Origin: Pseudomonas sp. AOB-7
GTDB taxonomy: Bacteria > Pseudomonadota > Gammaproteobacteria > Pseudomonadales > Pseudomonadaceae
Direction of reading: 5' to 3'
Length of the DNA: 64,000 nucleotides
Assembly: GCF_003696305.1 (NCBI RefSeq)
Contig: NZ_RFFK01000001.1
Coordinates: forward strand, 806,001-870,000
Shown here: piece after piece, positions 48,693 through 57,459 of the stretch
Layout of the letters: each line of letters begins with the position of its first letter
How positions within the stretch are numbered: the first letter of the stretch is position 1
Program-made: the position numbers and the translations under genes
The notes under the pieces: model-generated
What the model saw: the letters and a program-made list of their open reading frames with translations, nothing else
What the model was told of the DNA's origin: nothing
Databases searched by the model: none

Positions 48693-48721
48693 TTGACAGA
48701 GCCCGGCTCTGGCACTAAGGT
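48693..48721 (+). promoter_or_regulatory. mexV promoter with palindrome in the spacer
   Basis: TTGACA (48693-48698), 17 bp, TAAGGT (48716-48721), 51 nt before the mexV ATG. AGAGCC and GGCTCT form a perfect palindrome around one C (48698-48710), inside the spacer where a repressor would block polymerase. A further hairpin, GCTGGCAC/GTGCCAGC at about 48642-48663, ends the chemoreceptor gene region. Confidence 0.55.
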
Positions 48722-48772
48722 GCCTCTCTTGCCTATTCCCAGGCCCTACCCTGCTCGCCAAGGAAACGGAAT

Positions 48773-49906
48773 ATGTTGCTCCGCCGCATGCTCATCATGC
48801 TCGGCGTGGTACTCGTCGTGGTACTCGCCTTCGCCGCCTACAAAGGCCTCTCCATCTACCAGCAGATCCAGATGTTCTCGGCGCCGCAGCCGGCCATCAG
48901 CGTCTCCGCCGCACAGGCCGAGCAGCAGCCCTGGCAGGGTCGCCTGCCGGCCATCGGCACGCTCAAGGCGTTCCAGGGCGTCGACCTGTCCGCCGAGGTG
49001 GAAGGCATCGTCAGCGCAGTGCTGTTCGAGTCCGGGCAGAAGGTCACGCTCGGCCAGCCGCTGATCCAGCTCGACAGCGAGGTGGAACGCGCCAACCTGG
49101 CCACCGCCGAGGCGGTGCGCAGCCTGGCGCGGGTCGAATTCGAGCGCGGCCGCAGCCTGGTGAACCGGCAGAGCATCTCCAAGAGCGAGTTCGACCGCCT
49201 CAACGCCGAGCTGCTCAAGGCCGAGGCGACGGTCGCCCAACTCAAGGCGCAACTGGACAAGAAGCGCGTGCTCGCCCCCTTCGCCGGCACCATCGGCATC
49301 CGCCAGGTGGACACCGGCGACTACCTCTCGCCCGGCGCCGCCATCGCCACCCTGCAGGATCTGTCGCGCCTGCACGTCGACTTCTTCCTGCCCGAACAGC
49401 GCGCGCCGCTGCTGCAGGTCGGCCAGCGCGTGCTGGTCGGCGTGGCCGCCTACCCGGGCGAGACCTTCGAGGGCCGGATCGCCGCGCTCAACCCCAAGGT
49501 GGAGAACGAAACCCGCAACCTGCAGGTGCGCGCCACCCTGAGCAACCCGGACGAGAAGCTGCTGCCGGGCATGTTCGCCAACCTCGAGGTGCTGCTGGCG
49601 GGCGACGAGGCGAAGATCGTGGTGCCGGAAACCGCCATCACCTACACCCTCTATGGCAACTCGGTGTACGTGGTGCAGGAAAAGCAGGACGAGGACGGCC
49701 AGCCGGTCAAGGATGCCGAGGGCAAGACGCAGCTGACGGTCGAGCGGCGCTTCGTCGAGACCGGCGAGCGCCGTGCCGGCCGCGTGGTAATAGTCAAGGG
49801 GCTGCAAGCCGGCGAACAGGTGGTCACCTCCGGCCAGCTCAAGCTGGACAACGGCGCCCATGTCGAGCTGGTCGAAGATCCGGCACTGCAACTAGACGCG
49901 AACTGA
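48773..49906 (+). CDS. mexV: RND efflux periplasmic adaptor, MexV-like
   Basis: A 377-residue membrane fusion protein linking an RND pump to an outer-membrane channel. It has an N-terminal helix anchor (MLLRRMLIMLGVVLVVVLAF) rather than a lipobox, a lipoyl-like hybrid motif (VEGIVSAVLFESGQKVTLGQ), a coiled-coil hairpin (EFERGRSLVNRQSISKSEFD) and a beta-barrel part (YPGETFEGRIAALNPKVENE). It is followed after 77 nt by the RND gene. Gene order after the imelysin/DUF1513 set matches PA4374. No outer-membrane gene is present, so OprM elsewhere would be used, as known for MexVW. Confidence 0.88.
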   Translation: MLLRRMLIMLGVVLVVVLAFAAYKGLSIYQQIQMFSAPQPAISVSAAQAEQQPWQGRLPAIGTLKAFQGVDLSAEVEGIVSAVLFESGQKVTLGQPLIQLDSEVERANLATAEAVRSLARVEFERGRSLVNRQSISKSEFDRLNAELLKAEATVAQLKAQLDKKRVLAPFAGTIGIRQVDTGDYLSPGAAIATLQDLSRLHVDFFLPEQRAPLLQVGQRVLVGVAAYPGETFEGRIAALNPKVENETRNLQVRATLSNPDEKLLPGMFANLEVLLAGDEAKIVVPETAITYTLYGNSVYVVQEKQDEDGQPVKDAEGKTQLTVERRFVETGERRAGRVVIVKGLQAGEQVVTSGQLKLDNGAHVELVEDPALQLDAN

Positions 49907-49919
49907 CCCGTCAACGCGC

Positions 49920-49981
49920 GTAGGAGCCAGCCCGCTGGTGATCTGCCCCAAGCCAGATCTCGTCGGCATGCCGGCTCCTAC
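49920..49981. repeat. REP-like inverted repeat between mexV and mexW
   Basis: GTAGGAGCC at 49920 and GGCTCCTAC at 49973 are outer arms; GATCTG and CAGATC form an inner dyad. It fills most of the 77-bp gap and could lower expression of mexW relative to mexV. Confidence 0.6.
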
Positions 49982-49983
49982 GG

Positions 49984-52900
49984 ATGACAACAGCCAAGGA
50001 AATCCTTATGGCTTTTACCGATCCTTTTATCCGCCGTCCGGTGCTGGCCACAGTGGTCAGCCTGCTGATCGTCCTGCTCGGCTTCCAGGCCTTCGGCAAG
50101 CTGAGCATCCGTCAGTACCCGCAGATGGAGAACGCCCTGATCACGGTGACCACCGCCTACCCCGGGGCCAACGCCGAGACCATCCAGGGCTATATCACCC
50201 AGCCGCTGCAGCAGAGCCTGGCCAGCGCCGAAGGCATCGACTACATGACCTCGTCGAGCCAGCAGAACCTGTCGACCATCTCCATCTACGCGCGCATCGG
50301 CGCCGACACCGACCGCCTGTTCACCGAGCTGCTGGCCAAGGCCAACGAGGTGAAGAACCAGCTGCCGCAGGACGCCGAGGACCCGGTGCTGTCCAAGGAG
50401 GCGGCCGACGCCTCGGCGCTGATGTACGTCAGCTTCTACAGCGACGAGCTGTCCAACCCGCAGATCACCGACTACCTCTCCAGGGTGATCCAGCCCAAGC
50501 TGGCCACCCTGCCCGGCATGGCCGAGGCGCAGATCCTCGGCAACCAGGTGTTCGCCATGCGCCTGTGGCTGGACCCGGTGAAGATGGCCGCCTACGGCGT
50601 CACCGCCGGCGACCTCAACGAGGCGGTGCGCAAGTACAACTTCCTCTCCGCCGCCGGCGAGGTGAAGGGCCAGTACGTGGTCACCAGCATCAATGCCAGC
50701 ACCGACCTGAAGTCGGCCGAGGCCTTCGGCGCCATTCCGGTGAAGACCCTCGGCGATACCCGCGTGCTGGTGCGCGATATCGCCCGGGTGGAAATGGGCG
50801 CGGAAAACTACGACTCGATCAGCTCCTTCGACGGCATCCCCTCGGTGTACATCGCCATCAAGGGCACGCCGAGCGCCAACCCGCTGGAAGTGATCAAGGA
50901 GGTGCGCGGCATCCTCCCCGAACTGGAGGCGCAGTTGCCGCCGAACCTCAAGGTGGCCATCGCCTACGACGCCACCCTGTTTATCCAGGCGTCCATCGAC
51001 GAGGTGGTCAAGACCCTGATCGAGGCGGTGCTGATCGTCATAGTCGTGGTGTTCCTGTTCCTCGGCGCGCTGCGCTCGGTGCTGATCCCGGTGATCACCA
51101 TCCCGCTGTCGATGATCGGCGTGCTGTTCTTCATGCAGCTGATGGGCTACTCGATCAACCTGCTGACCCTCCTGGCCATGGTGCTGGCCATCGGCCTGGT
51201 GGTGGACGACGCCATAGTCGTGGTGGAGAACATCCACCGCCATATCGAGGAGGGCAAGACACCGTTCGACGCCGCCATCGAGGGCGCGCGCGAGATCGCC
51301 GTGCCCGTGGTGTCGATGACCATCACCCTGGCCGCGGTGTACGCCCCCATCGGCTTCCTCGAAGGCCTGACCGGCGCGCTGTTCAAGGAGTTCGCCCTGA
51401 CCCTGGCCGGCGCGGTGATCATCTCCGGCATAGTCGCCCTGACTCTGTCGCCGATGATGTGCGCCAAGCTGCTGCGTCACGACGAGAACCCCTCGGGGCT
51501 GGCCCATCGCCTGGACCTGATCTTCGACCGGCTCAAGCAGCGTTACCAGAAAATGCTGCACGGCACCCTCAACACCCGCCCGGTGGTGGTGGTGTTCGCC
51601 CTGATCGTCATGGCGCTGATCCCGGTGCTGCTCAGCTTCACCCAAAGCGAACTGGCGCCCGAGGAAGACCAGGGCATCGTGTTCCTCTTCGCCAACGCAC
51701 CGCAGCCGACCAACCTCGACTACGTCAACGCCTACACCGACCAGTTCGTGGAGATCTTCAAGACCTTCCCCGAGTACTACTCCTCGTTCCAGATCAACGG
51801 CTTCGACGGCGTGCAGTCGGGCATCGGCGGCTTTCTGCTGACGCCGTGGAACGAGCGCGAGCGCACCCAGATGGAGATCCTTCCGGAGGTGCAGGCGCGG
51901 CTCAACCACATCCCCGGCCTGCAGATCTTCGGCTTCAACCTGCCGTCGCTGCCGGGCACCGGCGAGGGCCTGCCGTTCCAGTTCGTGATCAACACGCCGA
52001 ACGACTACGAGTCGCTGCTGCAGGTGACCGAGCGCATCAAGGCGCGCGCGCTGGAGTCGGGCAAGTTCGCCTTCCTCAATATCGACCTGGCCTTCGACAA
52101 GCCGGAAATCGTGGTCGACATCGACCGCGCCAAGGCCGCGCAGATGGGCGTGTCCATGGAGGACCTGGGCGTCACCCTGGCCAGCCTGCTCGGCGAGGGC
52201 GAGATCAACCGCTTCACCATCGACGGGCGCAGCTACAAGGTGATCGCCCAGGTCGAGCGCGCCTATCGCGACAATCCGGGCTGGCTGGACAGCTACCACG
52301 TGCGCAGCGAAAGCGGCGTCATGGTGCCGCTGGGCACCCTGATCAGCCTCAGCGACCGCGCCCGGCCGACCAAGCTCAAGCAGTTCCAGCAGCTCAACTC
52401 GGCGATCATCGAGGGCGTGCCGATCGTCAGCCAGGGCGAGGCGATCGACACCATCACCGCCATCGCCCGCGAGGAAGCGCCGCGCGGCTACAGCTTCGAC
52501 CATGCCGGCGCCTCGCGGCAGTACATCCAGGAAGGCAGCGCGCTGTTCGTCACCTTCGCCCTGGCCCTGGCGATCATCTTCCTGGTGCTGGCCGCGCAGT
52601 TCGAGAGCTTCCGCGACCCGCTGGTGATCCTGGTCACCGTGCCGCTGTCGATCTGCGGCGCGCTGGTGCCGATCTTCCTCGGTTTTTCCACCATGAACAT
52701 CTACACCCAGGTCGGCCTGGTGACGCTGATCGGCCTGATCAGCAAGCACGGTATCCTCATCGTCGAATTCGCCAACCAGCTGCGCCACGAAAAGGGCCTG
52801 CCGCTGCGCGAGGCCATCGAGGAAGCGGCGGCGATTCGCCTGCGCCCGGTGCTGATGACCACCGCGGCGATGGTGTTCGGCATGGTGCCGCTGATCCTCG

Positions 52901-53067
52901 CCAGCGGCGCCGGCGCGGTGAGCCGCTTCGACATCGGCCTGGTGATCGCCACCGGCATGAGCGTCGGCACGCTGTTCACCCTGTTCGTCCTGCCCTGCGT
53001 CTACAGCCTGCTGGCCAAGCCGGATGCCGAGCGGCAGGAACAGGCACAGGCTTCGCCCGCCCATTGA
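49984..53067 (+). CDS. mexW: RND multidrug efflux transporter, MexW-like
   Basis: A 1027-residue inner-membrane proton/drug antiporter, normal length for the AcrB/MexB class, with twelve helices and two large periplasmic loops. Proton-relay Asp-Asp is in LAIGLVVDDAIVVVENIHRH (TM4); the TM1 start is FIRRPVLATVVSLLIVLLGF; the trimer-forming loop and a GGFLLTPWNERERTQ segment are present, as in the MexW/MexI branch. It works with the MexV-like adaptor and an unlinked OprM-type channel. MexVW of P. aeruginosa exports fluoroquinolones, tetracycline and other drugs; the range here is unknown. It ends just before a strong hairpin. Confidence 0.92.
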   Translation: MTTAKEILMAFTDPFIRRPVLATVVSLLIVLLGFQAFGKLSIRQYPQMENALITVTTAYPGANAETIQGYITQPLQQSLASAEGIDYMTSSSQQNLSTISIYARIGADTDRLFTELLAKANEVKNQLPQDAEDPVLSKEAADASALMYVSFYSDELSNPQITDYLSRVIQPKLATLPGMAEAQILGNQVFAMRLWLDPVKMAAYGVTAGDLNEAVRKYNFLSAAGEVKGQYVVTSINASTDLKSAEAFGAIPVKTLGDTRVLVRDIARVEMGAENYDSISSFDGIPSVYIAIKGTPSANPLEVIKEVRGILPELEAQLPPNLKVAIAYDATLFIQASIDEVVKTLIEAVLIVIVVVFLFLGALRSVLIPVITIPLSMIGVLFFMQLMGYSINLLTLLAMVLAIGLVVDDAIVVVENIHRHIEEGKTPFDAAIEGAREIAVPVVSMTITLAAVYAPIGFLEGLTGALFKEFALTLAGAVIISGIVALTLSPMMCAKLLRHDENPSGLAHRLDLIFDRLKQRYQKMLHGTLNTRPVVVVFALIVMALIPVLLSFTQSELAPEEDQGIVFLFANAPQPTNLDYVNAYTDQFVEIFKTFPEYYSSFQINGFDGVQSGIGGFLLTPWNERERTQMEILPEVQARLNHIPGLQIFGFNLPSLPGTGEGLPFQFVINTPNDYESLLQVTERIKARALESGKFAFLNIDLAFDKPEIVVDIDRAKAAQMGVSMEDLGVTLASLLGEGEINRFTIDGRSYKVIAQVERAYRDNPGWLDSYHVRSESGVMVPLGTLISLSDRARPTKLKQFQQLNSAIIEGVPIVSQGEAIDTITAIAREEAPRGYSFDHAGASRQYIQEGSALFVTFALALAIIFLVLAAQFESFRDPLVILVTVPLSICGALVPIFLGFSTMNIYTQVGLVTLIGLISKHGILIVEFANQLRHEKGLPLREAIEEAAAIRLRPVLMTTAAMVFGMVPLILASGAGAVSRFDIGLVIATGMSVGTLFTLFVLPCVYSLLAKPDAERQEQAQASPAH

Positions 53068-53080
53068 GCAGTGCCTGCCC

Positions 53081-53110
53081 GTAGGGTGTCGCGGGACCGC
53101 GACACCCTAC
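53081..53110. terminator. Hairpin after mexW
   Basis: Perfect 13-bp arms GTAGGGTGTCGCG and CGCGACACCCTAC with a 4-nt loop; no U-tract. Similar to common Pseudomonas repeats but well placed to end the efflux operon. Confidence 0.55.
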
Positions 53111-53154
53111 AGCCGGCGTACGACAGAAAGGCGTAATAAGTCCTTGCTATTTAT

Positions 53155-53180
53155 GTAATAGTAATTATTCTCATTTACGT
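53155..53180. promoter_or_regulatory. Fur-box-like site
   Basis: GTAATAGTAATTATTCTCAT and its flank TTACGT form the AT-rich ATTCTCATTT pattern common in Fur boxes (11 of 19 with the idealised box). It lies 24 bp before the small gene at 53204. A TTGCTA/TATTCT promoter would overlap it. Confidence 0.5.
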
Positions 53181-53203
53181 AAAGACGGCCAAGGAGACCT
53201 GCC

Positions 53204-53431
53204 ATGACCTACCTGATCGATGCCTGGCTGGACCGCCCGCATCCCTACCTGCGCATCCTCAACCGCGAAACCGGCGAGGTCTGCGCCATGCTCGAAGAAG
53301 AAGCCCTGGACGAATTGCGTGACCAGGGCGATCTGGACCTGCACGAACTCAACTCCAGCGAACCCATAGTGCTCAAGGAGCTGGTGCGCAGCTTGTTCCT
53401 GTTCTGCTACGCGCGGGCCTTGCGGCCCTGA
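53204..53431 (+). CDS. Small conserved protein, PA4570-like
   Basis: A 75-residue acidic protein (MTYLIDAWLDRPHPYLRILN; later DQGDLDLHELNSSEPIVLKE) with no known domain. AAGGAG lies 8 nt before the ATG. It resembles the small Fur-controlled hypothetical gene remembered next to fklB in P. aeruginosa, and the Fur-like site upstream agrees. A shared bidirectional terminator separates it from fklB. Function unknown. Confidence 0.65.
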   Translation: MTYLIDAWLDRPHPYLRILNRETGEVCAMLEEEALDELRDQGDLDLHELNSSEPIVLKELVRSLFLFCYARALRP

Positions 53432-53436
53432 AATGC

Positions 53437-53470
53437 AAACGGGGCGCCCTGTTTCCAGGGCGCCCCGTTT
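53437..53470. terminator. Bidirectional terminator
   Basis: A 15-bp perfect stem, AAACGGGGCGCCCTG and CAGGGCGCCCCGTTT, 4-nt loop. Lies between convergent genes. Confidence 0.88.
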
Positions 53471-53537
53471 CGTTGGACTTTCTCGCTGTCAGGTAGGGTG
53501 CGCCATGCGCCCCGCAGCGACAGCCTGTGTCCAAGGC

Positions 53538-54167
53538 TTACAGGATATCGAGCAGCTCGACATCGAACACCAGCACGCTGTGCGGCGGGATGCTGCCGAC
53601 GCCCTGGGCGCCATAGGCCAGCTCGCTCGGCACGTGCAGGCGCCACTTGCTGCCGGTGCCCATCAGTTGCAGCGCCTCGACCCAACCCGGGATCACCCCG
53701 CCGACCGGGAATTCCGCCGGCTGGCCGCGCTCGTAGGAGCTGTCGAACACGGTGCCGTCGATCAGGGTGCCGTGGTAATGGGTACGGACCTGGTCGTCGG
53801 CCGACGGCTTGGCGCCCTCGCCCGCCACCAGCACTTCGTACTGCAGGCCCGACGGCAACACGGTCACGCCTTCGCGCTTGGCATTCTCGGCCAGGTAGGC
53901 GCGGCCTTCGCCGGCAGCGGCTTCGGCCTTGGCGGCGGCTTCGGCCTGCATGATTTCGCGGATGACCTTGAAGCTGGCACCCAGCTCGGCCTCGGAGACG
54001 CGGCTGGCCTGGCCGCCGAACGCGTCGGTCAGGCCGGCGAGGATGGCCGTCAGGTCGACGCCGGGCGGCGGGTTGTCGCGCAGTTGACCGCCGAGTTGAC
54101 GGCCGATGCCGTAGCTGACGCGGCCCTCGTCGGAGGACAGATCGGGGCTGAAGGTGAATTCGGACAT
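53538..54167 (-). CDS. fklB: FKBP-type peptidyl-prolyl isomerase FklB
   Basis: A 209-residue FKBP22-type isomerase that assists protein folding by proline cis-trans isomerisation. The N-terminal dimerisation domain (SSDEGRVSYGIGRQLGGQLR) and a helical linker (AAAKAEAAAGEGRAYLAENA) precede the FKBP domain, with VRTHYHGTLIDGTVFDSSYE, GVIPGWVEALQLM and SELAYGAQGVGSIPPHSVLVF. No signal peptide is present, so it is cytoplasmic or exported otherwise. ATG at 54167 follows GGAGC. It is transcribed toward the bidirectional terminator; the small Fur-type gene lies opposite. Confidence 0.92.
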   Translation of the reverse strand: MSEFTFSPDLSSDEGRVSYGIGRQLGGQLRDNPPPGVDLTAILAGLTDAFGGQASRVSEAELGASFKVIREIMQAEAAAKAEAAAGEGRAYLAENAKREGVTVLPSGLQYEVLVAGEGAKPSADDQVRTHYHGTLIDGTVFDSSYERGQPAEFPVGGVIPGWVEALQLMGTGSKWRLHVPSELAYGAQGVGSIPPHSVLVFDVELLDIL

Positions 54168-54229
54168 GAAAGGCTCCGCTTGGGGCTGCAAAAAGGCCGG
54201 CCAGACTAGCACAGAAGCGCGGCCCGTCG

Positions 54230-54376
54230 TCACGCGCCCATGCTGGCGGAACGGCGGCGTCGGCAGCGCTCGGAGCAGTAACGCACTTCGTCCCAACAGC
54301 GCGCCCATTTCTTGCGCCAGGTGAACGGCAGGCCGCAGACCGCGCAGCTTTTCACCGGCAACTGGCGCTTGTTCAC
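54230..54376 (-). CDS. DUF2256 zinc-ribbon-like small protein
   Basis: A 48-residue basic protein starting at [23 protein letters not shown], then a segment with Cys and CSERCRRRR. The CxxC and CxxxC pairs suggest a zinc ribbon. The GTG start overlaps the stop of the photolyase gene by 3 nt (GTGA), so they are translationally coupled. DUF2256 genes are commonly neighbours of FeS photolyases; the role is unknown. Confidence 0.8.
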   Translation of the reverse strand: MNKRQLPVKSCAVCGLPFTWRKKWARCWDEVRYCSERCRRRRSASMGA

Positions 54377-55914
54377 AGCATCTCCCCGGCATCCAGGCGG
54401 GCCAGCAGGCGTTCGCCCCAGTCCCACAGCGCCTGCTGCCTGGCCTCGTCCATGCGCGCCAGGTTGCGATAGACCATGCCCAGGCGCGGGTTGTGCTCGA
54501 GCCGCTCGCGGTGGCGCATAAGGAAGTGCCAGTACAGCGCGTTGAACGGACAGGCCGACTCGCCGCTGCTCTCGCTCACCTTGTAGGCGCAACCGCTGCA
54601 GTAGTCGGACATGCGCTTGATGTACTGGCCGCTGGCGCAGTAGGGCTTGGAACCCAGGTAGCCGCCGTCGGCGTGCATCACCATGCCCAGGGTGTTGGGC
54701 AGCTCGACCCAGTCGAAGGCATCCATGTACACCGCCAGGTACCAATCGCAGATCTGCTTGGGCGCGATGCCGGCGAGCAGGGCGAAGTTGCCGGTGACCA
54801 TCAGCCGCTGGATATGATGGGCGTAGGCGTGCTCCAGGGTCTGGCCGATGGCCTGGTGCAGGCAGTTCATGCGAGTGTTGCCGGTCCAGTAGAACGCAGG
54901 CAGCGCGCGCGTGTTGCCGAAGGCGTTGCCCTCGGCGTACTCGGGCATCTGCAGCCAATAGATGCCGCGCACGTACTCGCGCCAGCCGATCAGTTGGCGG
55001 ATAAAGCCCTCCGCCGCATTCAGCGGCACGCGCCCGGCCCAATAGGCGGCCTCGACGTCGGCGCACAGGCGGCGCAGGTCGAGCAGGCCGATGTTCAGCG
55101 CGGCGCTGATGCGCGCGTGAAACAGGTAGGGCTCGCCGCTGGCCATGGCGTCCTGGTAGTCGCCGAAATCCGCCAGGCCGTGGGCGAGGAAATGCGCCCA
55201 GAGCCGCTCGGCCTCGGCGTGGGTCACCGGGTAGTCGAAGGCCGCCAGGCTGCCGTAATGGTGGGAAAAGCGCGCGGCCACCAGCGCCAGCACCTCGCCG
55301 GTGATCGCGTCGGGCGCGCTGCGCAGCGGCTGCGGCGGGCGCACGCCGCGCGGCAGGGCCTTGCGGTTGTCGGCGTCGAAGTTCCAGGCGCCGCCCACCG
55401 GCGTGCCGTCGCCGTTCATCAGCAGGCCGCTGCGGCGGCGCATCTCGCGGTAGAAGTACTCCATGCGCAGCTGCTTGCGCCCGCCGGCCCAGGCGGCGAA
55501 CGCCTCGCGGCTGCAGAGAAAACGCTGGTCGACATGCCAGTGAATCGGCAGGCCGCAGTGGCGCAGGGCCTGCTCCAGGCGCCAGTCGCCGCATTCGGTA
55601 AGGTGGATTTCCTGGGCGCCGAAATGATCGGCCCAGCGCAGCAGTTCGCCGGGCAGCGAGCCGCTGTTGTCGGCATCGTCCAGGCGCACGTACTGCACGC
55701 GCAGGCCGCGCTCACGCAGCGCCGCGGCGAAGTGGCGCATGGCGCTGAAGATCAGGGCGATCTTCTGCGGATGGTGCGGTACATGGCCGGCCTCCTCCGC
55801 CACCTCGGCGAGCAGCACGACATCCTGCGTCGGGTCGAGCCCCTGCAGGCTGGCCAGATCGAAACTGAGCTGGTCGCCGAGCACCAGGGCCAGACGGCGC
55901 GCGCTCCGCCTCAC
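54373..55914 (-). CDS. FeS-type (6-4) photolyase/cryptochrome (PhrB/CryB-like)
   Basis: A 513-residue photolyase-related protein of the bacterial FeS-BCP class that repairs (6-4) photoproducts using FAD and light. The start [20 protein letters not shown] is the antenna domain. The four [4Fe-4S] ligands are visible: Cys351 (MNCLHQAIG), Cys439 and Cys442 (YCSGC), and Cys455 (ACPFNALYW), each one residue from those of Agrobacterium PhrB (350, 438, 441, 454). [18 protein letters not shown] and [20 protein letters not shown] are family motifs. It is the middle gene of an operon with a DUF6482-like gene (4 nt upstream) and DUF2256 (overlapping). Confidence 0.93.
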   Translation of the reverse strand: MRRSARRLALVLGDQLSFDLASLQGLDPTQDVVLLAEVAEEAGHVPHHPQKIALIFSAMRHFAAALRERGLRVQYVRLDDADNSGSLPGELLRWADHFGAQEIHLTECGDWRLEQALRHCGLPIHWHVDQRFLCSREAFAAWAGGRKQLRMEYFYREMRRRSGLLMNGDGTPVGGAWNFDADNRKALPRGVRPPQPLRSAPDAITGEVLALVAARFSHHYGSLAAFDYPVTHAEAERLWAHFLAHGLADFGDYQDAMASGEPYLFHARISAALNIGLLDLRRLCADVEAAYWAGRVPLNAAEGFIRQLIGWREYVRGIYWLQMPEYAEGNAFGNTRALPAFYWTGNTRMNCLHQAIGQTLEHAYAHHIQRLMVTGNFALLAGIAPKQICDWYLAVYMDAFDWVELPNTLGMVMHADGGYLGSKPYCASGQYIKRMSDYCSGCAYKVSESSGESACPFNALYWHFLMRHRERLEHNPRLGMVYRNLARMDEARQQALWDWGERLLARLDAGEML

Positions 55915-55918
55915 CCGA

Positions 55919-56224
55919 TCACCAGCTGGAACGCAGGGAAATCGGCACCTTCAGGCAGTCCTGGCTGCCGGCCGGCATGCCGCACATCTCGTCGTGCACC
56001 ACCGCGTGCACCAGGTTGAACGGCACCTTCGGCAACTCGTGCAGCAGGTCGCGCGCATGTTCCACCGAGCGCAGGTGCAGGGTGGCGCCCTGGCTGTCGC
56101 TGAGCGGGTGGGCGCGGCCGTCCATCTGCGCTTCGAGCAGGTAGATGCCGCCCTCCATGGAGATCAGGTTGAGCTCGTCGATGTGCCCGGCGAGGGCATG
56201 GCTGGACAGGTCTTGCAGATTCAT
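55919..56224 (-). CDS. DUF6482-like small protein
   Basis: A 101-residue protein starting MNLQDLSSHALAGHIDELNL, with ISMEGGIYLLEAQMDGRAHP and LRSVEHARDLLHELPKVPFN. It resembles the DUF6482 family, restricted mainly to Pseudomonas relatives. No catalytic motif is evident. It is the first gene of the photolyase operon, 4 nt before it. GGAG lies 7 nt before the ATG. The role is unknown; the association suggests a light or UV response. Confidence 0.72.
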   Translation of the reverse strand: MNLQDLSSHALAGHIDELNLISMEGGIYLLEAQMDGRAHPLSDSQGATLHLRSVEHARDLLHELPKVPFNLVHAVVHDEMCGMPAGSQDCLKVPISLRSSW

Positions 56225-56249
56225 GGGGCTCTCCTTACGCAGGCAAAGC

Positions 56250-56285
56250 TATACAAAAATCACTTCATATACAATTTTTGTACAA
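56250..56285 (-). promoter_or_regulatory. TTGTAYA repeats upstream of the photolyase operon
   Basis: On the reverse strand TTGTACAA, TTGTATA and TTGTATA occur at 56278-56285, 56268-56274 and 56250-56256. TTGTAC with a downstream TATAGC may be part of the promoter. Such repeats resemble sites of MerR-type light regulators (LitR/CarH), but no such gene is in the window. Confidence 0.4.
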
Positions 56286-56314
56286 GTAGATAAAAGCACA
56301 AGGCAGAAAGCAAA

Positions 56315-56344
56315 CCGCCCGTCCGTTTTGCAACGGCCGGGCGG
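56315..56344 (-). terminator. Probable terminator of the UPF0114 gene
   Basis: Stem CCGCCCG-CCGTT paired with AACGG-CGGGCGG with one mismatch and a 4-nt loop; TTT follows on the reverse strand. It lies 20 nt after the stop of the UPF0114 gene. Confidence 0.6.
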
Positions 56345-56364
56345 CGGTGGAGCCCCGGGACGAC

Positions 56365-56859
56365 TCAGCCGTCGTACTTGGTCAGCTTGTCCAGATAGCC
56401 CATGGCAAAGGCCGAGCCGACGAAGGTCAGGTGGATGATCACGTACCACTTGAGGTATTCGAGGTCGTAGTTCTTGGCGTCCATGAACACCTTGAGCAGG
56501 TGGATCGAGGAGATCGCCACGATGGAGGCGGCCACCTTCATCTTCAGCGAGCCGGAGTCCATCTTGCCCAGCCAGTTGAGCTTCTCGGTGCCTTCGCGAA
56601 TGTCCAGGCGCGAGACGAAGTTCTCGTAGCCGGACAGCATCACCATCACCAGCAGGCCACCGACCAGAGCCATGTCGATCAGCGACAGCAGCTTGAGGAT
56701 CACGTCGGCTTCGGCGAGGGTGAAGATCTGCGGCAGGATGTGGTACAGCTCCTGGAAGAACTTGATCGACAGCGCCAGCACCGCCAGCGACAGGCCGAAG
56801 TAGATCGGGGCCAGCAGCCAGCGCGAGGCGTACATGGCGTTTTCGATGAGGCGTTCCAT
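56365..56859 (-). CDS. UPF0114/TIGR00645 family membrane protein (YqhA-like)
   Basis: A 164-residue membrane protein with three to four helices: [40 protein letters not shown] and a C-terminal helix ([20 protein letters not shown]). The central [20 protein letters not shown] and [20 protein letters not shown] are hallmarks of the family. Function unknown. ATG at 56859 follows a weak GGGAC. A dyad with two DnaA-box-like sequences lies about 80 bp upstream. Confidence 0.88.
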   Translation of the reverse strand: MERLIENAMYASRWLLAPIYFGLSLAVLALSIKFFQELYHILPQIFTLAEADVILKLLSLIDMALVGGLLVMVMLSGYENFVSRLDIREGTEKLNWLGKMDSGSLKMKVAASIVAISSIHLLKVFMDAKNYDLEYLKWYVIIHLTFVGSAFAMGYLDKLTKYDG

Positions 56860-56939
56860 AGGGACTCACTGCAGGGTCAAAACTGGCGCGAGTATACCCA
56901 GCCGCCCGCGCCAGACAAAGCGCGCGACGGCCTCGGCGG

Positions 56940-56962
56940 TTATCCACGCTTTCTGTGGATAA
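56940..56962. promoter_or_regulatory. Pair of DnaA-box-like sequences, inverted
   Basis: TTATCCACG at 56940-56948 and, on the other strand, TTATCCACA at 56954-56962. The second is a perfect DnaA box. Together they form a dyad with an 8-bp arm. A matching pair lies at 57460-57482. Confidence 0.5.
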
Positions 56963-57050
56963 AGCTGTGGGCAATGGCGCCTTGCGCGGCGCGACGGGGC
57001 ATGGCCTGCGGCCTGGGCGGCGCTGTACAAAAGCCGCGCAGATGTGACCC

Positions 57051-57392
57051 TCAGGTCTCCGGCTGGAACTGGTAGCACCCGGTGGGTCGACGGCGCTCGC
57101 CGTTGAGGCGACGTAGCTCGGCCTGCAGGTGCAGGCGCCAGATGGGTGGTTCGAAGCATTCGGCATAGCCCTGCTGGGCCAGGCTCTCGGCGATGGACGC
57201 TAGCACCCCTTCGGCGACAAAAGGCCCGTAGAACGGGCCCTGTGCCTTGATCGCCGAGGGTTGCGCGCCGGACATGCCGGCCGCGCAGAGCAGCGTCCAA
57301 AGTCCGTTTTCCCCGGCCAGCGGCCGGATCACGCATTCGATACGAGTGACCAGGCCCAGGCATTGGCGGGTAAGGCAGAGGCTACGCGGCAT
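57051..57392 (-). CDS. Conserved hypothetical protein
   Basis: A 113-residue protein (MPRSLCLTRQCLGLVTRIEC; later AQGPFYGPFVAEGVLASIAE and GYAECFEPPIWRLHLQAELR), with no recognisable domain and no signal peptide. GAGGG lies 8 nt before the ATG; the frame is open further to 57542 but no better start appears. It is bracketed by DnaA-box-like dyads on both sides. In the remembered PAO1 order a hypothetical gene occupies this place between the UPF0114 gene and the Lon-like protease. Confidence 0.6.
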   Translation of the reverse strand: MPRSLCLTRQCLGLVTRIECVIRPLAGENGLWTLLCAAGMSGAQPSAIKAQGPFYGPFVAEGVLASIAESLAQQGYAECFEPPIWRLHLQAELRRLNGERRRPTGCYQFQPET

Positions 57393-57459
57393 GGCGGCGA
57401 CCCTCGCGGATTCCAGGCTCCAGCCTACACCCCGAGCGGCCGCACTGTGAAGGCCAAAG

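Noticed and set aside
49938..53084. Long plus- and minus-strand frames over mexW
   Set aside because: Both are shadows; the frame from 49984 encodes the complete RND protein.
53081..53110. An insertion-sequence end suggested by the perfect 13-bp inverted repeat
   Set aside because: The arms are only 4 nt apart with no gene between; a hairpin terminator or REP unit explains it better.
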